Shown in pieces: positions 1 through 4,744 of a DNA stretch of 12,420 nt. Both the position numbers and the translations under genes were made by a program. This DNA comes from Campylobacteraceae bacterium. Its GTDB lineage: Bacteria > Campylobacterota > Campylobacteria > Campylobacterales > Campylobacteraceae. The stretch spans positions 1 to 12,420 of the forward strand of contig JAAYLJ010000162.1 in NCBI GenBank assembly GCA_012521935.1. Reading direction: 5' to 3'. The notes under the pieces were generated by a model that saw only the letters and a program-made list of their open reading frames with translations, was not told where the DNA came from and made no database searches. Each line of letters starts with the position of its first letter. Position 1 is the stretch's first letter.

Positions 1-2627
1 AAAGGCTCTTCTAAAGTTTTTAAAATCTTATTTACCACCTTATCAACCATAGAGTCCTCTTTAATATCCTCTAACACTAAAACAAACTCATCTCCGCCTA
101 TTCTAGCTACGGTATCTCTTCCTCTTAGTAAATTTTTAAATCTTTTAGCAACTTCAACTAAAATCTCATCGCCTATATAGTGGCCATAAGCATCATTTAC
201 ATCCTTAAAATGATCTAAATCCAAAAACAAAACTGCTATTTTAAAATTGCCTCTTTTTGCCCATCCTATTGCGTGTTCAAGCCTTGCTTCAAGTAAAAGT
301 CTATTAGGAAGCAAAGTTAAAGGATCGTGATGAGCCATAAATTCTAACTTTTCTTGCGCATGTTTTATCGGAGTTATGTCTGAAATCGTGCCTATGTAGT
401 TTATAATCTTGTTTTTACTATCTACAATTTTTGAAATGTGAACTAAAGCAGGGTATGTTTCACCATTTTTTCTTCTATTCCACACCTCGCCTTGCCAAAA
501 ACCATCTTTTAAAATTCTTTTCCAAACTGCTTTATAAAACTCTTTATCGTACTCATTTGAAGATAAAAGTGCCAAATGGCTCCCTTTTGCCTCAAAAAAA
601 TCATAACCTGTTATTTTACTAAAAGCAGGATTAACTGAAGAGCTTATTTGCCTCTCATCAGTTACAACAATGCCCTCAGCAGTATTTTCAAAAACACTCT
701 GAGCTAGTAGTAGGCTCTTTTCTTGCTCAATTTTATCTGTTATATCATATGCCACACCAACAAGCCCTACAACTCTATTTTTCTCATCAATAAGTGGGGA
801 TTTGAAAGCTTGATGGATAAAAGTTTCACCTCTTTTATTGATAACTTTTTCTATAAAACCAACTCTTTTTTTACTACTTAAAACCTCTTTATCATTTTTA
901 CTAAAAGATAGAGCTATCTCTTTTGGAAGTAACTCTTCATCTGTTTTTCCATAAATTTCATCAAGCTCAAAGCCCATATTTTTCAACCAAGCTTCATTTC
1001 CGCCTATGTATCTACCTTTTTTATCTTTATAAAAAATAAAATTTGTAATTGAATTCATAACAGTTGAGAGTAATTTTTCTTGTGTGGCTAAAGCTTTTTG
1101 AGCTTCATATCTTTGACTAATATCTTGAACAAAACCTACAATGTGCCTAAGTTTTCCATCACTATCCCAGTTTGCACTAATGCTAGCTTCTATCCATAAG
1201 ATAGTACCATCTCTTTTAATGTACCTTTTTTCAAATTTTTCCTGAGAGTGATTTTGGTTTTTTAAAATATTTTTAAAAGCACTCTTACTAACTTGCATAT
1301 CTTCAAAAATGGTAAATTCAGATATATTTCTACCTACTATCTCATCTTTTTCATAACCAAGCATCTTTGCATAGTGCGGGTTTGTATCTAAAATTAAACC
1401 ATCTTTATCTGCATAAGCAATTCCAAAAGTATTTTGGAAAAAAGTCTCTTTATACATACTCTCTTTTTGGGCTAAAGAGATTTTTATGGCTCCAAGCTCT
1501 TCATTTAGCTTTAAGTTTAACTTATGGATTTTGCCCATATTGCTTAGTAGGATTTTTATTATTTTTGTGCCAAATAAGTGTGAGTAACTAGCGCTATATC
1601 TAAAAGGTTTTCCCCTAATCTCTATATACTCTTCAATATTTTTTGAGCCTTTATTAAAAGCTGCGATAGTCTCTTCCCAAAGATTTTTTGGTAAAAAACT
1701 AAATACACTATCTTCAATAGAAACCCCTAACTCTTTTTTAGCCCCTTCATTAGCCCAGCCAACTATGTAGTTATTGTCTAATTCAAATATTTCAATCAAA
1801 AGCTCACTCATAAAATCATATGAGCTTTTACTCTCAAAAAGCCTTCTTTCAAGAAATTTACTGTAATTTCCTTTTAAATTTCTAAAAATATCTCTAGTTG
1901 TCATCACTTCATAACTGCTAGAATCGCCATTATAAATAGCTATTCGCCTGATTTTTTCATCTTTAATCTTACTAAAAACAGTATCGATGGTATCTTCTTT
2001 TTGAAAAAAGATGAGTGGCTTTTGCATTAACTCTTTTAGTAAAAGCTCATCTAAATTGGGATCTTGGGATTTTCTTAAAAGATCTGTTTCTGTAACAATC
2101 CCAACAGGAGTTCCATTTTTTTCTACAAGGATTGAGCCTATATTTTTCTGATTCATCACCTCTATGGCTCTTTTGGTTTTTACATTTTCATTTAATGTAA
2201 CTGCTTTTGAAGTCGTATGAGAAAAATCTTTGATCTTTGCCCTTGCATTTAAAATTTCAGCTTCAAAATGATAAACAATATCCTCTTGCTCAACCACTCC
2301 TAGGTAAAAACCATCACTATCTATGATTACAAGTCGTCTTATCCTCTCTTCTATCATTAATCCTAATGAGTACTCTAGGCTTCTATCTCCATTTGCTTTT
2401 ATGAGATTTCTACTACAAATAGAGCAGCATGAAGCTTGCGAGCTAAAATGTTTTTGATACAAAAGTTGCAATACATCTCGCTCAGTTATGATTCCGTGAG
2501 GTTTACCTTTTTGTACTAAAACTAAGTAGTTTAACTCTTTAGCGTTCATGGCAAAGATAATCTCATCAATAGTGTGTCCACACTCTATGAAATCATCTCT
2601 TTTTTTTATGAAATTTTTAATTACCAT
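1..2627 (-). CDS. Multi-sensor diguanylate cyclase: four CBS motifs, PAS domains, GGDEF (C-terminus outside window)
   Basis: The frame is open from the ATG at 2627 to the left edge (875 codons). I translated it directly and found no stop. It predicts a cytoplasmic enzyme making cyclic di-GMP from two GTP; no membrane segment is evident. Four CBS motifs form two putative Bateman modules at about residues 10-125 and 138-255, marked by ITERDVL, VVEQEDI, GIVTETDLL and VMTTRDIF. A degenerate PAS-like stretch (265-365) is followed by PAS domains near 388-505, 515-632 and 640-755. The GGDEF domain starts near 757; the active-site GGDEF is at 844-848. RGRD at 835-838, five residues upstream, matches the inhibitory RxxD site. 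C67, C68 and C71 sit between CBS1 and CBS2. The start lies 7 bp after the DJ-1 gene stop, lacks a clear Shine-Dalgarno and is preceded in frame by TAA, so translational coupling is likely. An EAL domain could follow beyond the window. Confidence 0.93.
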   Translation of the reverse strand, partial: MVIKNFIKKRDDFIECGHTIDEIIFAMNAKELNYLVLVQKGKPHGIITERDVLQLLYQKHFSSQASCCSICSRNLIKANGDRSLEYSLGLMIEERIRRLVIIDSDGFYLGVVEQEDIVYHFEAEILNARAKIKDFSHTTSKAVTLNENVKTKRAIEVMNQKNIGSILVEKNGTPVGIVTETDLLRKSQDPNLDELLLKELMQKPLIFFQKEDTIDTVFSKIKDEKIRRIAIYNGDSSSYEVMTTRDIFRNLKGNYSKFLERRLFESKSSYDFMSELLIEIFELDNNYIVGWANEGAKKELGVSIEDSVFSFLPKNLWEETIAAFNKGSKNIEEYIEIRGKPFRYSASYSHLFGTKIIKILLSNMGKIHKLNLKLNEELGAIKISLAQKESMYKETFFQNTFGIAYADKDGLILDTNPHYAKMLGYEKDEIVGRNISEFTIFEDMQVSKSAFKNILKNQNHSQEKFEKRYIKRDGTILWIEASISANWDSDGKLRHIVGFVQDISQRYEAQKALATQEKLLSTVMNSITNFIFYKDKKGRYIGGNEAWLKNMGFELDEIYGKTDEELLPKEIALSFSKNDKEVLSSKKRVGFIEKVINKRGETFIHQAFKSPLIDEKNRVVGLVGVAYDITDKIEQEKSLLLAQSVFENTAEGIVVTDERQISSSVNPAFSKITGYDFFEAKGSHLALLSSNEYDKEFYKAVWKRILKDGFWQGEVWNRRKNGETYPALVHISKIVDSKNKIINYIGTISDITPIKHAQEKLEFMAHHDPLTLLPNRLLLEARLEHAIGWAKRGNFKIAVLFLDLDHFKDVNDAYGHYIGDEILVEVAKRFKNLLRGRDTVARIGGDEFVLVLEDIKEDSMVDKVVNKILKTLEEP

Positions 2628-2634
2628 GAGTTAG

Positions 2635-3183
2635 CTATTTAAAAAGTAGTCCATTTTTTATCTCTTGATATATAGCATCACCTTTTAACTCTTTTACTAT
2701 CTCAAGTGCAAACTCCATTGCACTTGCTGGTCCATTAGCAGTGATTATATTATGATCACTTACAACTTGGCTCTTTTTATGATAACTCCCTTTTTTAATA
2801 TTTGTCTCAAAAGAAGGGTAACAAGTATAGTTATCTTTTAAAACACCAAACTCCCCTAAAACCCAAGGCGCAGCGCATATTGCCCCTATTCTTTTATTGT
2901 TTCTATCTAATTTTAAAACAATCTCTTTTAATTCATTACTTTCAAGTAAATGTTTAGCCCCAGGCATTCCTCCAGGCAAAACAACCATATCAAGCTCATT
3001 TTCCTCTACATCTTTTAATAGCAAATCTGTCTTAATCTCTATGCCATGAGCGCCAACTACAAACTCCCTATCAAGCCCAGCTATTAGCACCTTTATGCCT
3101 GCTCTTCTTAAAATGTCTATCACCGAAACAGCCTCTATCTCCTCAAAACCATTTGCAAGTGGTACTAAAACAATTCTATCCAT
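2635..3183 (-). CDS. DJ-1/PfpI family protein (YajL/ThiJ-like)
   Basis: A 182-residue protein, the usual length of single-domain DJ-1/YajL proteins. The nucleophile-elbow cysteine is C103 in the AICAAP motif. E15 in NGFEEIE sits 88 residues before it, the same spacing as E18 and C106 in human DJ-1. The LPGGMPGA segment is also typical. Family members act in protection against oxidative and carbonyl stress as chaperones or deglycases (the latter disputed), so the exact substrate is unknown. I prefer the ATG at 3183 (MDRIVLVPLANGFEE) to the one at 3204: AAAAGG stands about 6 nt before 3183 and the core beta strand begins right after it. The stop is TAG, with an in-frame TAA six codons later. 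It appears to be the first gene of a two-gene operon with the GGDEF protein, read from a TGC-TATAAT promoter. Confidence 0.9.
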   Translation of the reverse strand: MDRIVLVPLANGFEEIEAVSVIDILRRAGIKVLIAGLDREFVVGAHGIEIKTDLLLKDVEENELDMVVLPGGMPGAKHLLESNELKEIVLKLDRNNKRIGAICAAPWVLGEFGVLKDNYTCYPSFETNIKKGSYHKKSQVVSDHNIITANGPASAMEFALEIVKELKGDAIYQEIKNGLLFK

Positions 3184-3213
3184 AATGCACCTTTTAAAAA
3201 TCATAATTGACTT

Positions 3214-3219
3214 ATTATA
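3214..3219 (-). promoter_or_regulatory. -10 element of the DJ-1 / GGDEF operon promoter
   Basis: On the minus strand this reads TATAAT preceded by TGC, a perfect hexamer with an extended -10. Transcription would start near 3207, about 24 nt before the ATG at 3183. No convincing -35 is seen (TAGCAT at 17 nt is poor), which is common in this phylum. Confidence 0.6.
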
Positions 3220-3240
3220 GCAAGTTTAGAAGCCCTATGC

Positions 3241-3246
3241 TACAAT
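3241..3246 (+). promoter_or_regulatory. -10 element of the SelW-like gene promoter
   Basis: TACAAT preceded by TGC gives an extended -10 with five of six consensus bases. A start near 3253 would leave a leader of about 20 nt, with AAAGGA at 3263-3268 five bases before the ATG. It is back to back with the opposing TATAAT at 3214-3219, and no good -35 is visible. Confidence 0.5.
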
Positions 3247-3260
3247 GTTTGGTGAACATT
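3244..3260. repeat. Inverted repeat AATGTT-N5-AACATT over the selW-like promoter
   Basis: Perfect 6-bp arms (3244-3249 and 3255-3260) flank a 5-base spacer. The site overlaps the putative -10 and transcription start of the SelW-like gene. It could be a repressor operator or a small leader hairpin just before the ribosome binding site. No protein can be assigned to it. Confidence 0.4.
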
Positions 3261-3273
3261 TTAAAGGATAAAA

Positions 3274-3513
3274 ATGAGAGTAAAAATCTATTTTTGCAAA
3301 GAGTGAAACTACTTACCAAAAGCTTTCCGTGCGAAAGAAGAGATTGAAAATAGTTTTAAAAGCGCTGATATAGAGTTAATTGCTAGTGGTGGTGGAATTT
3401 TTGATGTTTTTGTAGATGAGAGATTAATTTATTCAAAAAAGAGCGCTAACTTCCAAGGCTTTGGAAGATTTCCAAAAGATGGAGAGTTAGCTAAGATTAT
3501 AGGAGAGTTTTAA
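3274..3513 (+). CDS. SelW-like selenoprotein (Rdx family), UGA-encoded selenocysteine
   Basis: Reading the TGA at 3304-3306 as selenocysteine gives 79 residues from ATG to TAA. The start is MRVKIYFCKEU, so C8 and U11 form the C-x-x-U redox motif that follows the first beta strand in SelW/Rdx thioredoxin-fold proteins. The glycine-rich strand ASGGGIFDVFVD and the C-terminal segment FGRFPKDGE also fit the family, as does the length. AAAGGA five bases before the ATG is a good ribosome binding site. A hairpin suited to a bacterial SECIS follows the TGA. The likely role is a small cytosolic thiol/selenol oxidoreductase; partners are unknown. Its TAA abuts the efp stop with no gap, tail to tail. 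Decay to a nonsense-bearing pseudogene is unlikely because the TGA falls exactly at the family Sec/Cys site and the rest is intact. Function requires SelA/SelB/SelC elsewhere in the genome. Confidence 0.88.
3307..3340 (+). promoter_or_regulatory. Candidate bacterial SECIS element after the UGA of the SelW-like gene
   Basis: CTTTC (3323-3327) pairs with GAAAG (3333-3337) around the loop CGTGC. The loop begins 21 nt after the UGA and has G as its second base. This meets the published bacterial SECIS rule as I recall it: apical loop 16-37 nt after UGA, with a G in the first two loop positions. The five-pair stem has no clear outer extension, so the call rests mainly on position. Confidence 0.5.
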
Positions 3514-4080
3514 CTACTTTCCTACTCTTTCAAGGTACTCTCCCCTTGTAGTGTCAACTCTAATGACTTCACCCTCAAGCACATGAAAAGGTATTTGAAC
3601 TACAGCGCCACTCTCAAGCGTTGCTGGCTTTTTACCACCTTGTGAATCACCTTTAAAGTTTGGCGGAGTTTCAACTATCTTAAGTTCAACTGTTTGTGGT
3701 ACTTCCACATCAATAGCTTTTCCATTATGAAATAAAATCTCAACCATCATTCCATCAATGATCCACTATACAGCCTCACCCGCTGCTTCTTTTGAAACAG
3801 CGACTTGCTCATAGCTAGCTGTATCCATAAACTGTAGCGTCTCTCCATCATCATAAAGATACTGCATCTATTTTTGCACTAAATTTGGTTGTTCACACTT
3901 ATCGCCCGCATGAAAAGTCTTCTCAACAACCTTTCCATTTATATAAGACTTTATCTTTACTCTTACAAAAGCTGCACCTTTACCAGGTTTTACATGTTGA
4001 TACTCGGTAATTTTATAAGGGATTCCTCCCATTTCAATCTTTAACCCTTTTTTTAAATCACTCATAGAGTATGTTGCCAT
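3514..4080 (-). pseudogene. efp: Elongation factor P, intact frame interrupted by two internal TAG codons
   Basis: EF-P binds ribosomes stalled on polyproline and promotes peptide bond formation. All 189 codons from the ATG at 4080 to the TAG at 3514-3516 are in one frame, and apart from two codons the translation is a normal full-length EF-P. Domain I carries KPGKG, with K34 at the usual modification position. After codon 70 come MQYLYDDGE and FMDTASYEQ of domain II, then domain III with KPATLESGAVVQIPFH. Codon 71 (3868-3870) and codon 105 (3766-3768) are TAG. The first lies near the domain I/II boundary, immediately before an ATG; the second is in domain II, six codons before two ATGs. Both sites are variable in relatives as I recall them. 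AGGAG five bases before the ATG is a strong ribosome binding site. It may be a recent pseudogene, a sequence error, or a gene using readthrough or reinitiation; the sequence cannot decide. Confidence 0.88.
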
Positions 4081-4104
4081 CTTTTCTCCTAAAAAGTTTT
4101 CAAA

Positions 4105-4110
4105 AGTATA
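4105..4110 (-). promoter_or_regulatory. Probable -10 element of efp
   Basis: The minus strand reads TATACT (five of six consensus bases) about 25 nt before the ATG at 4080, placing the start near 4098. The AGGAG of efp (4086-4090) would lie within a leader of about 18 nt. No good -35 is seen. A second A+T-rich candidate (TGTATAAAAT) lies further upstream near 4165-4175. Confidence 0.45.
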
Positions 4111-4212
4111 GCTAATTTTTAAAAAATTGACTATTTGGGCGCTAAGTCTATTTAGCTAAGGTGGGTATTTTATACATTAAACATAGTTTTAAGTAGTTTT
4201 TTTATCTTTAAA

Positions 4213-4230
4213 TATACATTTATATGTATA
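4213..4230. promoter_or_regulatory. Operator-like palindrome 1 (TATACAT-N4-ATGTATA)
   Basis: A perfect palindrome with 7-bp arms and a 4-base centre. Its core is ATACA-N6-TGTAT (4214-4229), the same core and spacing as the site at 4276-4291. It lies in the gap between efp and the small HTH gene. Binding by that HTH protein is an inference. Confidence 0.5.
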
Positions 4231-4274
4231 AATAATCATTTATTTAACTTTTATTTACCATTTAAAATGAATTT

Positions 4275-4292
4275 AATACATAAAATTGTATT
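4275..4292. promoter_or_regulatory. Operator-like palindrome 2 (AATACA-N6-TGTATT)
   Basis: Perfect 6-bp arms with a 6-base centre, sharing ATACA-N6-TGTAT with the site at 4214-4229. The two centres are 62 bp apart, close to six helical turns. The right arm covers TTGTAT (4286-4291), a possible -35 of the HTH gene. Confidence 0.5.
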
Positions 4293-4310
4293 ATTATTAA
4301 GTTTTTTAAG

Positions 4311-4316
4311 TATATT
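4311..4316 (+). promoter_or_regulatory. Possible -10 element of the small HTH gene
   Basis: TATATT, five of six consensus bases, would start transcription near 4323, about 27 nt before the ATG at 4350. TTGTAT at 4286-4291 is a possible -35 at a long 19-nt spacing. The region is so AT-rich that chance matches are easy. Confidence 0.35.
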
Positions 4317-4349
4317 TAAACGAAAACACGAAAATTTAATGAGAAATAA

Positions 4350-4592
4350 ATGGTAGAAAGCAAGAAAATAGTTAATCTTTTGCATTCAAGTATTGAAGCT
4401 TCTTTTTTGGGAAAAAGAATTTCACATAAAGAGATGGCTGATATGCTTGGTATTTCAATGAGAACATATCAAGAGTGGAGACTTGGAAATAATTCACCTA
4501 TTGCAATTAAAACTATTTTTAAAATGCTTGGTTTTTTAGAAGAAGATGAAATTTTAAGACTTATAAAAAAGATAAAAAAAGGACAACCTTGA
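4350..4592 (+). CDS. Small XRE-like helix-turn-helix DNA-binding protein
   Basis: An 80-residue basic protein with a Cro/CI-type helix-turn-helix at about residues 25-46. KEMADMLGI fits the first helix and turn, and SMRTYQEWRLGNN the recognition helix. A lysine-rich tail follows (KKIKKGQP). There is no ligand or oligomerisation domain, so it probably acts as a small repressor or as a partner of another protein. The start ATG has only a weak upstream purine stretch (GAGAAA). It stands alone on the plus strand between efp and serA, with two matching palindromes within 140 bp upstream, which suggests autoregulation. Its TGA overlaps the TTG of the next small frame. The family is clear but I do not recognise a named member, and whether it belongs to the core genome or is acquired is open. 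Confidence 0.82.
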   Translation: MVESKKIVNLLHSSIEASFLGKRISHKEMADMLGISMRTYQEWRLGNNSPIAIKTIFKMLGFLEEDEILRLIKKIKKGQP

Positions 4593-4744
4593 GCCAGCTT
4601 ACAAAAAAAGAAAGAGATGCGCTAGATGGAATTTTCGCGTCACTTTGTAAGAAAAGATGCCCATATAGAGCATCTTTGAAGAGATTTAAAAGAGTAAAAA
4701 ACTATCTAAAGAACTGCATATTGTGCCCAAATACAAGCAGGTAG
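4589..4744 (+). CDS. Possible small protein, 51 residues, translationally coupled to the HTH gene
   Basis: A TTG-start frame overlaps the TGA of the HTH gene by four bases (TTGA) and has AAAGGA five bases before it, a good coupled ribosome binding site. The N-terminal half, SQLTKKERDALDGIFASL, looks like genuine amphipathic protein. The C-terminal half is basic with four cysteines (C20, C24, C43, C46). I do not recognise the family. Against it: the start is TTG, the frame is short, it runs 39 bp into the 3' end of serA on the other strand, and its middle is also the arm sequence of the putative serA terminator. The basic tail may therefore be fixed by the DNA signal rather than by protein function. 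The stop is TAG, with an in-frame TAA three codons later. Confidence 0.42.
   Translation: MSQLTKKERDALDGIFASLCKKRCPYRASLKRFKRVKNYLKNCILCPNTSR
4649..4677 (-). terminator. Putative intrinsic terminator of the pheT-serA gene run
   Basis: On the minus strand, AAAGATGC (4677-4670) and GCATCTTT (4660-4653) form a perfect 8-bp stem with a 9-base loop, followed by TCTT so the tail reads TTTTCTT. It begins about 29 bp after the serA stop. The stem is not GC-rich and the U tract is short, so efficiency may be modest. The plus-strand copy has no U tract. Confidence 0.55.

Noticed and set aside
3751..3867. Frameshift or indel as the cause of the efp interruption
   Set aside because: Codons before, between and after the two TAGs are all in one frame, and the total is 189 codons, the normal EF-P length. 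Only nonsense codons are involved.
4259..4269. Short palindrome CATTT-A-AAATG near the HTH gene
   Set aside because: Five-base A/T-rich arms are expected by chance in this AT-rich gap, and the site does not share the ATACA/TGTAT core of the two stronger palindromes.
4653..4677. Hairpin as terminator for the plus-strand HTH transcript
   Set aside because: On the plus strand the stem is followed by GAAGAG with no U run. The U-rich tail exists only on the minus strand.
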